Source: Hymenobacter metallilatus
Lineage (GTDB): Bacteria > Bacteroidota > Bacteroidia > Cytophagales > Hymenobacteraceae
Direction of reading: 5' to 3'
NCBI RefSeq assembly: GCF_003944705.1
Contig: NZ_RWIS01000009.1
Coordinates: forward strand, 62,001-126,000
DNA: 64,000 nt
Position numbers and translations under genes: made by a program. Shown here piece by piece: positions 24,789 to 33,293 of the stretch; positions within the stretch are counted from its first letter, which is position 1; each line of letters opens with the position of its first letter. The notes beneath the pieces are model-generated. The model ran no database searches. It had not been told where the DNA came from and saw only the letters and a program-made list of their open reading frames with translations.

Positions 24789-26516
24789 ATGAACCGCCGA
24801 GCTTTTCTTCAGAAACCTGCTGCAGGGGTGCTGGCTGCGGCTTCCCCCACTGAAGCAGCGGCCCGGTATGAGGCCGCCAGCGGGGGCGACGACGAGAAAA
24901 TAAGCCGCTTTGCCAACCAAGAACTGCCGCGCACCGCACGCTCCACGGCAACCTTGGCTCCTTACACGGGGCCCTGGGGTTACTCGCAGGCGGCGCACTT
25001 GCTGCGGCGCAGCCTGTTTGGCCCCACCCGGCAGGAAATTCTAACCGCAGCTGGCCAGTCGCTGACGCAGGTACTCAACGGGTTGCTGGCCGCACCAGTT
25101 GCGCCGGCTCCACCCGTAAACGTATCGGCCACGGATACGAGCGTACCAATCGGGCAAACCTGGGTAACGCAACCCTTTGATCAGAACGTGGAGGGCGTGC
25201 GGCGCTCCTCCCTGCGGGCCTGGTGGCTGGGGCAGCTGCAGCAGCAGAGTGTATCGTTGGCCGAAAAAATGACGCTGTTCTGGCACAACCACTTTGTAGT
25301 AGAGCTGGGCGATATTAATGATGCCCGCTACGGCTACGAGTATTGCCGCCTGCTGCGCCAGTATGCACTGGGAAACATTCGCCAGCTGGCCAAGGAGGTG
25401 ACCGTTACGCCGGCCATGCTCCGCTACCTCAACGGCAACCAGAGCACTGGTGGTGCGCCTAACGAAAACTACGGCCGGGAGCTGCTGGAGCTATTTACCA
25501 TTGGCAAAGGCCCCCTGATTGGTGCGGGCAACTACACCACTTACACCGAAGACGATGTGAAGGCGGCAGCCCGCGTGCTCACCGGCTGGCGCGACAATGC
25601 CACTACCCTGCAGGGCTATTTTACGGCCAGCCGCCACGATACCGGCACCAAGCAGTTCAGCGCCGCATTTGGTAGCCGCGTTATCAGCAACGGTGCCGAC
25701 CAGGAGTACAAAACCCTGGTAGACATGATTTTTGCCCAGGCCGATACGGCCCGCTTCCTGTGCCGCAAGCTGTACCGGTGGTTTGTGTACTACGTTATTG
25801 ATGCAACCACTGAGCAGAACATTATTGAGCCCCTGGCCCAGCTGCTCATCAGCAATAACTACGAGGTGGCTCCGGTCTTGCGGGCGTTGCTGGGCAGTGA
25901 GCATTTTTTTGATGCCGTGAACATGGGCTGCCTGATTAAAAGCCCGCTCGATTTTACTCTTACCGTTGGCCGACAGCTACAGGTTGCTTTCCCAACTAGC
26001 AGTAGCCTCCCTACCCAGTACAGCGTCTGGGACTATATCAACGGGATTACTAACCTGCAGCAGCAAGTGCTGGGCGACCCGCCCAACGTGGCCGGCTGGC
26101 CCGCTTACTGGCAAACACCACAGTATTATGAGCTGTGGATTAATGCAGTAACCCTGCCCCGCCGCAATCAGCTGACGGATGCGCTTATTAGCAGCGGCGG
26201 CATTACCCGCAGTGGCTTTACCCTCCGGATTGACGCCGTAGCGCTGGTGCAGGCCCTGCCCGCTTCCACTGCCTCTGATGCGAACCTTTTGATTGGGGAG
26301 CTGTCCCGGCTGCTGTTTCCTATTCCGCTCACGGCCAACCAGCTCAGCTACCTGAATGATGTGCTGCTGCCGGGGCTGCCGGATTTTGAGTGGACCGTGG
26401 AGTGGCAGGATTACGTGGCCAACCCCACCAATACCGCCAAGAAAGCCGCTGTACAAACCAAGCTGCAGGCTCTGCTGCGCACCATGATGGGCCTGGCGGA
26501 GTATCATCTGTCCTAG
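24789..26516 (+). CDS. DUF1800 family secreted protein
   Basis: A 575-residue DUF1800 protein with the family blocks AAHLLRRSLFGPT, TLFWHNHFV, NENYGRELLELFT and YTEDDVKAAARVLTGW, and an LVKSPLDF-like IKSPLDFTL block. The N-terminus MNRRAFLQKPAAGVLAAAS carries a twin-arginine followed by an Ala-rich segment, so it may be exported through Tat. DUF1800 genes are almost always next to DUF1501 genes, as here (the partner starts 124 bp downstream). The pair is found in many environmental bacteria; the substrate is not known. Confidence 0.9.
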   Translation: MNRRAFLQKPAAGVLAAASPTEAAARYEAASGGDDEKISRFANQELPRTARSTATLAPYTGPWGYSQAAHLLRRSLFGPTRQEILTAAGQSLTQVLNGLLAAPVAPAPPVNVSATDTSVPIGQTWVTQPFDQNVEGVRRSSLRAWWLGQLQQQSVSLAEKMTLFWHNHFVVELGDINDARYGYEYCRLLRQYALGNIRQLAKEVTVTPAMLRYLNGNQSTGGAPNENYGRELLELFTIGKGPLIGAGNYTTYTEDDVKAAARVLTGWRDNATTLQGYFTASRHDTGTKQFSAAFGSRVISNGADQEYKTLVDMIFAQADTARFLCRKLYRWFVYYVIDATTEQNIIEPLAQLLISNNYEVAPVLRALLGSEHFFDAVNMGCLIKSPLDFTLTVGRQLQVAFPTSSSLPTQYSVWDYINGITNLQQQVLGDPPNVAGWPAYWQTPQYYELWINAVTLPRRNQLTDALISSGGITRSGFTLRIDAVALVQALPASTASDANLLIGELSRLLFPIPLTANQLSYLNDVLLPGLPDFEWTVEWQDYVANPTNTAKKAAVQTKLQALLRTMMGLAEYHLS

Positions 26517-26639
26517 TTTTTTGGCTGATGGCTGTTGGCTGCTAGCTTTTCATCCGTTGGCATTTTCCTGCAGTGTTTACTCCTGCCCTCCACGTAGCCG
26601 CAGCTAACCGCGCGGAGCCATCCGCTAACAGCGTAAAAA

Positions 26640-28226
26640 ATGAACCGCAGACATTTCCTCCAGACGACGGCCGCGGCCACGGTAGTACCGGCTTTACTGA
26701 GTGGCCTGCCCATTGGGGCGTATGGTTTTTCGCCGGAGCTGTACGAGCTAACCGGGGGGGCCACGCAAACCGACCATGTGCTGGTGCTGATTCAGCTGAA
26801 CGGGGGCAATGACGGCCTGAATATGGTGCTGCCCCTGGATCAGTACTCGGCGCTGATGAATGCCCGGGCCGATATTGCCATTCCGGAGCCCCAGGCCTTA
26901 CGCCTTACCAGCCTTACGGGTCTGCACCCGGCCATGACGGGCATGAAAAACCTCTACGATAATGCGCAGCTGGGTGTGGTGCAGAGTGTGGGCTACCCGA
27001 ATCCGAACTTCAGCCATTTCCGCGCTACGGATATCTGGACCTCCGGCTCCGACTCCAACGTCACCATTACTTCGGGCTGGGCCGGGCGCTACCTCAACGG
27101 CGAGTACCCCGGCTACCCCACTGGCTACCCCAACGCCCAGAACCCCGATCCGCTGGCTATCAGCATTGGCTCGGTGGTGAGTAACTGCGTGCAGGGGCCC
27201 AGCGTGAACATGGGTATGGCCATTGCCAGTACATCCTCCTTTTATCAGCTGCTGAATGGCGTGGTGGACGCCGCGCCCAATACGCCCGCCGGCCACGAGC
27301 TAACGTTTATCCGGCAGGTTGTACAGCAAACCCAAGTGTACACTACGGCAATTCAGGCCGCTGCCGGCCGGGCCCGCAACCTCTCGCCGCTCTATCCCCC
27401 AGCCGGCCAGAACTCCCTCTCCGACCAGCTGAAGATTGTGGCCCAGCTGGTGGCCGGCGGCCTGCAAACCCGCGTGTACGTGTGCAACCTAGGCGGCTTC
27501 GACACCCACGTAACCCAAGTACCTCTTACTGGCAGCACTACCACCGGCACCCACGCCACGCTGCTCGGCAAAGTATCGGAGGCCATTGCTGCTTTTCAGG
27601 ACGATTTGCGGCGGCTCAGCGTGCAGGATCGGGTGGTAGGCATGACGTTTTCGGAATTTGGGCGGCGCATTAAGGCCAACTCCGGCAAAGGCACCGACCA
27701 TGGGGCCGCAGCCCCGCTGTTTGTATTTGGCACCAGCGTAAATCCGCGCATTCATGGCACCAACCCGGTACTGCCCCAGAATGCCGGCGTGAACGACAAC
27801 GTTCCGCTTCAGTTTGATTTCAGAGCTATATATGCCAGTTTGCTGAAGGATTGGTTTCAGGTGCCACAGTCTACCCTGAACGCGCTGCTGCCGTCGGTAG
27901 GCGGCCCTTTCCCGTACGTTCCCGTGATTAGGCCTGGTGTTATCAACGGTACCACACCGGCCCACCTCAGCGTAACCGGTTTCCGGGTGTTCCCAAACCC
28001 GGTGCGCGAAGGCCGGGCCACACTAGCATTTGAGGCCCAGGGGGGCCACGTACAGGTACTGCTGTTTGATGCCCTAGGCCGGGAGGTGGCCCGGGTGCTT
28101 GACCGAAACCTGCCGGCCGGTGCCTGCGAGCTTCCGCTGGATATGAGCGGTCTGGCTCCTGGCGCTTACCACTGCTTTATTCAGGAAGAGGGTCGCAGCA
28201 GCTCGCAGCTGGTGGCCCTGGAATAA
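26640..28226 (+). CDS. DUF1501 protein with type IX secretion sorting domain
   Basis: A 528-residue DUF1501 protein (sulfatase-like fold). Tat-type start MNRRHFLQTTAAATVVPAL, then LIQLNGGNDGLNMVLP, the shared DUF1501 block VGYPNPNFSHFRATDIW, and FSEFGRRIKANSGKGTDHGAAAP, split here as FSEFGRRIKAN and KGTDHGAA. From about residue 447 there is a C-terminal sorting domain (GFRVFPNPVREGRATLAF ... VQVLLFDALGREV ... LAPGAYHC), the type A signal of T9SS. So the protein seems to leave the cytoplasm through Tat and the cell through T9SS. It works with the DUF1800 partner upstream. Confidence 0.93.
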   Translation: MNRRHFLQTTAAATVVPALLSGLPIGAYGFSPELYELTGGATQTDHVLVLIQLNGGNDGLNMVLPLDQYSALMNARADIAIPEPQALRLTSLTGLHPAMTGMKNLYDNAQLGVVQSVGYPNPNFSHFRATDIWTSGSDSNVTITSGWAGRYLNGEYPGYPTGYPNAQNPDPLAISIGSVVSNCVQGPSVNMGMAIASTSSFYQLLNGVVDAAPNTPAGHELTFIRQVVQQTQVYTTAIQAAAGRARNLSPLYPPAGQNSLSDQLKIVAQLVAGGLQTRVYVCNLGGFDTHVTQVPLTGSTTTGTHATLLGKVSEAIAAFQDDLRRLSVQDRVVGMTFSEFGRRIKANSGKGTDHGAAAPLFVFGTSVNPRIHGTNPVLPQNAGVNDNVPLQFDFRAIYASLLKDWFQVPQSTLNALLPSVGGPFPYVPVIRPGVINGTTPAHLSVTGFRVFPNPVREGRATLAFEAQGGHVQVLLFDALGREVARVLDRNLPAGACELPLDMSGLAPGAYHCFIQEEGRSSSQLVALE

Positions 28227-28359
28227 GGCCGGCGGGAGAGATGAATAAATAATAGGGTAAGCTGGAGAGTATCAAAATTCTGGTAAACTCCGTACAGAGC
28301 CTTCGGTGCCGCTTCCCGGCGGCTTACTGTATTTCTTCACCTCTCTGCCTTTCCCTATT

Positions 28360-28614
28360 ATGAGCAGCCAACTCCCCCAGGAAGTCGAAAAAATTCTTCC
28401 CGAAGATGTTATTAACACCCTGCAAAGCGCCTACAGCGTATTCAAAGGGGAGCAAGACCAGCTGGATGATCTGCTAAAGCACGGTGGGGCCTTATTGCGC
28501 AAAGCCTCCCAGCGCTTTACCACCACGCAACTGATTATTGGTATTGCGGTGCTGGCTAGCGTGGCCGTATTTGCTACCGCCAAAATAGCCGAAGCCGCTT
28601 CCGACGAGAACTAG
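28360..28614 (+). CDS. Small single-pass membrane protein
   Basis: An 84-residue protein from ATG 28360 (in-frame codons upstream look like leader). It has a soluble helical N-terminus (LPEDVINTLQSAYSVFKGEQDQLDDLL) in a charged amphipathic pattern and a C-terminal membrane helix (LIIGIAVLASVAVFATAKIA), followed by a short acidic tail. The pattern is tail-anchored. It resembles the small membrane proteins of Bacteroidota linked to stress; the family is not recognised with certainty. A strong terminator follows. Confidence 0.72.
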   Translation: MSSQLPQEVEKILPEDVINTLQSAYSVFKGEQDQLDDLLKHGGALLRKASQRFTTTQLIIGIAVLASVAVFATAKIAEAASDEN

Positions 28615-28633
28615 CCGTACGCTGCTCAGTACT

Positions 28634-28664
28634 AAGCCTCTCCCGCGTGGGAGAGGCTTTTTTT
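28634..28664 (+). terminator. Intrinsic terminator
   Basis: An 11-bp perfect stem AAGCCTCTCCC with GGGAGAGGCTT, a 4-base loop, and seven T residues. Confidence 0.93.
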
Positions 28665-28747
28665 ATGGTATTTTTTCAATTATAATTTTAACAATAAATA
28701 TTTTGACTTATACTTGCACAAACACAATCAAAACTCGCTTTACAACC

Positions 28748-28945
28748 ATGAAAACTCTTTTCCTGGCCCTCTTCGTCGTGTCCGCGCTAGTTATTACTGA
28801 TGCTACTGCTACTCCTATCAATCCTCTGGCCTGTGCAGTAACGGTTTCGGTTGCCAAAGCACATTCCTCAGAGCTACCGACCTGGTTTAAGCGCAAAAAG
28901 CGTCACCACACCCCTGCTTACCGGCGTCTTCGCTCGCGGCGCTAG
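28748..28945 (+). CDS. Small secreted basic peptide
   Basis: A 65-residue protein with signal peptide MKTLFLALFVVSALVITDATA. The mature part (about 44 residues) ends in a strongly basic stretch, WFKRKKRHHTPAYRRLRSRR, with no folded domain visible. A TATACTTG box (near 28707) lies about 40 bp upstream and is close to the -7 consensus. It is followed by a lipoprotein gene after 30 bp, so the two are probably co-transcribed. Function unknown; a cationic peptide acting at the envelope or on competitors is one possibility. Confidence 0.65.
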   Translation: MKTLFLALFVVSALVITDATATPINPLACAVTVSVAKAHSSELPTWFKRKKRHHTPAYRRLRSRR

Positions 28946-28975
28946 TACTGTTTCCACCTTGTTACGCTTACTATT

Positions 28976-29176
28976 ATGAAGGCTACTGCTATTTTTCTGG
29001 TACTGATTGCAGCTGCTGGCTGCTATACCCCCGCATCTACAGCGGCCCCTGTCCCCAAGCCCCCAAAGGCGGAAACGAAAGCAGCCAAGAAGAAGGGACT
29101 GGGTAAGATGTTCGCTAAACGGCAGCAGGAATCGGCCTATGCCAAAGCAATGCGCCGCAACGAGCTGTTTCGGTAG
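28976..29176 (+). CDS. Small lysine-rich lipoprotein
   Basis: A 66-residue lipoprotein with lipobox LIAAAGC (Cys at residue 16). The mature part is Pro- then Lys/Arg-rich (KPPKAETKAAKKKGLGKMFAKRQQ). It lies 30 bp after the basic peptide gene and shares its charge character. No family recognised. Confidence 0.65.
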   Translation: MKATAIFLVLIAAAGCYTPASTAAPVPKPPKAETKAAKKKGLGKMFAKRQQESAYAKAMRRNELFR

Positions 29177-29467
29177 GTTGCCTGGCCGCTTGGAAGCAAG
29201 GCTTGCCAGGGGTACCCTAACCTATCGTATGTTGATTAAGGTGCTACTCACGGCTGAATGCCTTGGCGAAAATGCTCGCAGCAGTGGCCCGGCAGCCGTA
29301 TAGGCGGCAGAGGCAGCATCAACCCCAGCTAGCTACAGCAGCAGGCAGCCGAGGAAAATGCGGGGAACCCGGAAGGATTCGTCAGGGCGGTGCATCCCAC
29401 CGCCCTGTTTTCCGTTTTGGAGGATAACGGCCTGACTCTGGCCGTTTCACTCGTTTCTGCTGCTCTT

Positions 29468-30400
29468 ATGCTTTCTCCTGCTTATCTGTGTACCGGTTGC
29501 CTGCTGGGTATACTAGGCTTTGCTACCTCCACCTGCCTGGCGCAGCAGCCCGCTCAGGGTGCTGGTAGCTCCGTGGTTGCCGCTGGAGCGCGTCCCCAGC
29601 TTGTTTCCCGACAGTTCAGCTTCACTGAAGGACCAGCCGTAGACAAAGCCGGCAACGTTTTTTTCACCGATCAGCCCAACAACAAAATCTGGAAGTACAG
29701 CACCAAGGGGAAGCTCACCGTTTTCCTGGACCAGGCCGGCCGCGCCAATGGCACGTATTTCGACCGCAAAGGCAATTTATTGGCCTGCGCCGATGAGCAC
29801 AATCAACTCTGGTCAATTGCCCCCAATGGGAAAGTGACGGTACTGCTCCGGGATGTGCAGGGACACACGCTCAACGGGCCCAACGACCTGTGGGTACAGC
29901 CCACAACCGGTGGCATCTATTTCACCGACCCTTATTACCAGCGGCCCTACTGGACGCGCCAGGCACCCGACCCTGGCCTTGGGGGGCAGAAGCTATATTT
30001 TCTGCCGGCGTCACAAACCGCTGCCGTAGTTGTGGATGAGCACCTGCAGCAACCCAATGGTATCATCGGTACGCCCGATGGCCAGCATGTGTACGTAGCC
30101 GATATTGGAGCTAATAAGACCTACCGCTACGATATTGCGCCCGACGGACAGCTCCGGAACCGGCATCTGTTCGTAGAACAAGGCTCCGACGGCATGACCA
30201 TCGACAACCAAGGCAACGTGTACCTTACCGGCAATGGCGTAACGGTATTTAATCCCGCCGGCCAGCAGATTGAGCAGATTGCCATTCCCGAGAAGTGGAC
30301 GGCCAATGTATGTTTCGGCGGCAAAAAGCGTGACACCCTGTTTATTACCGCCTCCGAGGCGGTGTACGTGCTGCCCATGCAGGTGCGGGGAGTGCAATAA
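29468..30400 (+). CDS. SMP-30/gluconolactonase-like secreted beta-propeller
   Basis: A 310-residue protein from ATG 29468, which gives a hydrophobic leader ending in TCLAQQ; the open frame further upstream is not used. The mature part has the SMP-30/Gnl/LRE propeller blocks FTEGPAVDKAGNVFFTDQPNNKIW, LNGPNDLWV, GIYFTDPYYQRPYW and NGIIGTPDGQHVYVADIGANKTY (given as GIIGTPDG and YVADIGANKTY). Members are calcium-dependent lactonases such as gluconolactonase. It is a stand-alone gene, followed by an AT-rich gap. Confidence 0.88.
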   Translation: MLSPAYLCTGCLLGILGFATSTCLAQQPAQGAGSSVVAAGARPQLVSRQFSFTEGPAVDKAGNVFFTDQPNNKIWKYSTKGKLTVFLDQAGRANGTYFDRKGNLLACADEHNQLWSIAPNGKVTVLLRDVQGHTLNGPNDLWVQPTTGGIYFTDPYYQRPYWTRQAPDPGLGGQKLYFLPASQTAAVVVDEHLQQPNGIIGTPDGQHVYVADIGANKTYRYDIAPDGQLRNRHLFVEQGSDGMTIDNQGNVYLTGNGVTVFNPAGQQIEQIAIPEKWTANVCFGGKKRDTLFITASEAVYVLPMQVRGVQ

Positions 30401-30721
30401 GCTTCCTCCACCCTATCCTGAAGTGCGCAAACCCACCATCAGGCCGGAAGTGCTATTGCTTTTTGCACCTTCCATCAACCCGAAGCAACTGCAGCCTTCC
30501 TGCCTTCCGCCAGATACCACAACTCATTGATTGGCTGCTGGGTTGCAAGGGTATTGTGTGTATGAATTAAAAAAATACTATTAATTATATAAATAATAAT
30601 CTATATTGGCCTTCTGTTCGCGCTAATGCTAATCAGGGCCACCTATCCGGCCCTGCCTCCCTCCTCCTATTGCCGGTTCTGGTTAGTGTAATGTGTCGTA
30701 TTCATTTTACGTCAGGAGGCT
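30401..30721. other. AT-rich upstream region of the LuxR-type gene
   Basis: Around 30560-30605 the base composition drops sharply to AT (TTAATTATATAAATAATAATC) in an otherwise GC-rich genome, and TATATTGG at about 30602 resembles the -7 box. A Shine-Dalgarno-like AGGAGG lies about 5 bases before the ATG at 30722, unusual in Bacteroidota. No gene is seen in this 321-base stretch. Confidence 0.45.
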
Positions 30722-31348
30722 ATGTATGTCCCGTCGCATGAGGTGCTACTGTTAGCGCCGCCCACATTATACCGGCAGGGGTTGGAGGGTATGCTACGAG
30801 AGGCGTGGCCGGGAATACACATTACGCTGGCCACCGACAGCCAGTGCGGACCACAACTGCTGTATCATCGGCCCTTTGCCGTGGTCATTCTGGATGCTGA
30901 GCTGCTGGATGGCCTACCCGACTTGTACCTGAGCCAGCTGCGAGCCATCCGAAGCACCCAGCCCCTGCTGCTGTTTACGGGACCACGCCTGACTCCAGCC
31001 CTGCGGCGGTACCTACAGCAGGCTGGCCCGTGGCTATCCTGGCTACCCCGCCACGTAGTGCCCGCGTCGGTTGTGGAGGTGCTCAGCCCTTACCTTTCGG
31101 GGGTTAGTTCTCCGAAAATAGCAGGCAAAGTTCCCACTGGTGGTCCGGCTACTGCCTTCAGCCGCCGTGAGCTGGAAGTACTGCGCCTGGTGGTACAGGA
31201 TTATTGCAATCAGGAAATAGCAGATCAGCTGTATCTGAGCGTGCGCACGGTGGAAAGTCACCGCCGCGCCTTACTTCAAAAAACCGGTGCCCGCACCCTG
31301 GTGGGACTGGTGGTACAGGCCGTACGCGAAGGGTGGGTAAGCGCATAA
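30722..31348 (+). CDS. LuxR-type regulator with degenerate receiver domain
   Basis: A 208-residue protein with a response-regulator-like N-terminus and a LuxR HTH at about 145-205 (FSRRELEVLRLVVQDYCNQEIADQLYLSVRTVESHRR, given by its ends FSRRELEVL and VRTVESHR). In the receiver part the phosphoacceptor-like Asp is present (VVILDAEL), but the usual acidic pair after the first strand is replaced by LLLAPPTLYRQG, so the Mg2+ pocket is probably lost. It may be a phosphorylation-independent regulator. No kinase gene is adjacent. Preceded by AGGAGG. Confidence 0.82.
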   Translation: MYVPSHEVLLLAPPTLYRQGLEGMLREAWPGIHITLATDSQCGPQLLYHRPFAVVILDAELLDGLPDLYLSQLRAIRSTQPLLLFTGPRLTPALRRYLQQAGPWLSWLPRHVVPASVVEVLSPYLSGVSSPKIAGKVPTGGPATAFSRRELEVLRLVVQDYCNQEIADQLYLSVRTVESHRRALLQKTGARTLVGLVVQAVREGWVSA

Positions 31349-31561
31349 AGCTCAGTGGTGGTACAGTAACAGTAAAAGCCAGAACCATGCACCTGTATCC
31401 TGCATGAGGTATTGATTTACGCGCTAACCTTACCTCTGGGGCCACCTTACCACTATCCGGCGGTTTACCCTTCTGAGACAACGGTAGCGTTTTTGCCCGG
31501 CAGCGGCTACCTTCCGGCTTTGGGCCCTTACCAGCCCGCCACCCTCCAACCGCCTCTGCCC

Positions 31562-33184
31562 ATGCCCCAGACTGACTTACACGGAACCATCCTGCTGGTG
31601 TTGGGGCTGCTGTTTGCCATGTTGCTGCTGGTAATGCTGAGCCAGAAGCTGCGCATCTCCTACCCGATTTTTCTGGTGCTGGCCGGGCTGGCACTCAGTT
31701 TTGTGCCCGGGCTGCCCCTTCTTATCATCGACCCCAACCTGATTTTCCTGATTTTCCTGCCGCCCCTGCTCTATCAAGCCGCCTGGGACACCTCCTGGCA
31801 GGACTTCTGGCGTTGGAAGCGACCTATTTTGCTACTGGCCTTTGGGCTGGTGTTCTTTACGGCCACCATTGTTGCCTACGTAACCCAGGCCATGATTCCA
31901 GGATTTACGCTGGCCCTGGGTTTTTTGCTGGGTGGCATCATCTCCCCGCCCGATGCCGTAGCGGCTACTTCCGTGCTCAAGGGCATCAAGGTACCCCGCC
32001 GCGTGACCAGCATTCTGGAAGGCGAAAGCCTGATTAATGACGCCAGCAGTCTAATTGTGTTCCGGTTTGCGCTAGCGGCAGTGGTATCGGGCTCGTTCTC
32101 CTGGCACCAGGCTATTACAAGCTTTTTGCTGGCCAGCTGCCTGGGCCTGGTTATTGGACTAGTGGTGGGCTACGGCTTTTATCTGATTCATAAGCACCTG
32201 CCCACCACGCCCAGCATCAACACGGTGCTTACCTTTCTGGCCCCCTACGTAATGTACCTGCTGGCCGAGGAGTTTCATTTTTCGGGGGTACTGGCCGTGG
32301 TGAGCGGGGGGCTGATGCTGTCCTACCACTCCCACCGAATATTTGACGCCGACACCCGCCTGCAGGCTACCAGCGTGTGGAGCAGTGTGGGGTTTGCCCT
32401 CAACGGGCTGGTATTTATTCTGATTGGGCTGGAGCTACCAGTGGCAGTACAGGGCCTGGGCAATTACTCCCTGCAGCAGGCTATTGCCTATGCCCTCATC
32501 ATCAGCGCCATCATCATCCTCATTCGGCTGCTGTGGATGTATCCGGCGGCGTTTGTGCCCCGCTGGCTGTTCCGAAGCATTCGTACGCAGGAGGCCAGCC
32601 CCGGCTGGCAGGGGCCGCTGATTATCGGTTGGGCCGGTATGCGGGGCGTGGTATCGTTGGCCTCGGCCCTGTCGGTGCCGCTGCTGCTCACCAACGGCGA
32701 GGCATTTCCCCAGCGCAACCTTATTCTGTTTATCACCTTCGTGGTAATTTTGGTTACGCTGGTATTTCAGGGACTTACGCTGCCGGCCCTCATTCGCTTT
32801 ACGGGCGTGGCCCACCAGGAAGAGCGTATGCCCACCGACGCCCAGGAGGCCGGTATCCGCCTCCGCCTGCGCCATGTGGCTCTGGCGCACCTGGCCCGGC
32901 ACTACTCCGAAGACATCCAACATAATGAGATGATTAACGCCCTGCAGCACCGTATGCAGGCCGAAGCCCAGCGCACCGGCAACCTGCTGGAAGCCCTGGA
33001 CTACGACGACTCTAAGCGCCAGGCCCTGCAACGCTACCACCAAGTGCTGCTGGATGTGCTGCAGGTGCAGCGGGAGGAGCTGTTTGTGCTCCGCCGTGAG
33101 GATGTATTTGAGGAAGAAATGCTCCGTCACCAGGAAGCTCAACTCGACCTCGACGAGGCTAAAATCAGTCACATGCCGCACTGA
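31562..33184 (+). CDS. CPA1-type Na+/H+ antiporter
   Basis: A 540-residue protein from ATG 31562 (an upstream TTG start would add 50 Pro-rich residues with no match to the family). It has about 12 membrane helices with the CPA1 blocks IFLIFLPPLLYQAAWDTSW, GGIISPPDAVAATSVLKG and ILEGESLINDASSLIVF; the last holds the ND pair of the ion-binding site. The C-terminal 120 residues are cytoplasmic and helical. It exports Na+ or K+ in exchange for protons for pH and salt balance. Confidence 0.92.
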   Translation: MPQTDLHGTILLVLGLLFAMLLLVMLSQKLRISYPIFLVLAGLALSFVPGLPLLIIDPNLIFLIFLPPLLYQAAWDTSWQDFWRWKRPILLLAFGLVFFTATIVAYVTQAMIPGFTLALGFLLGGIISPPDAVAATSVLKGIKVPRRVTSILEGESLINDASSLIVFRFALAAVVSGSFSWHQAITSFLLASCLGLVIGLVVGYGFYLIHKHLPTTPSINTVLTFLAPYVMYLLAEEFHFSGVLAVVSGGLMLSYHSHRIFDADTRLQATSVWSSVGFALNGLVFILIGLELPVAVQGLGNYSLQQAIAYALIISAIIILIRLLWMYPAAFVPRWLFRSIRTQEASPGWQGPLIIGWAGMRGVVSLASALSVPLLLTNGEAFPQRNLILFITFVVILVTLVFQGLTLPALIRFTGVAHQEERMPTDAQEAGIRLRLRHVALAHLARHYSEDIQHNEMINALQHRMQAEAQRTGNLLEALDYDDSKRQALQRYHQVLLDVLQVQREELFVLRREDVFEEEMLRHQEAQLDLDEAKISHMPH

Positions 33185-33238
33185 GGAAGAAGGAAAGATG
33201 CAAGATGTTGCATCTCCCTTCGCCCTCCTCCAAAACCT

Positions 33239-33276
33239 AAACGTCCTCTTCCGGCCGGAGCCAGAAGAGGACGTTT
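33239..33276. terminator. Bidirectional terminator, antiporter / EttA
   Basis: A perfect 13-bp stem AAACGTCCTCTTC with GAAGAGGACGTTT between two convergent genes, only about 18 bp before the ettA stop codon. Confidence 0.85.
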
Positions 33277-33293
33277 ACAGGAAATAAAGCCGG

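Noticed and set aside
31412..31561. TTG start extending the antiporter by 50 residues
   Set aside because: The added residues are Pro-rich, not hydrophobic in the family pattern, and the ATG at 31562 directly precedes the first helix.
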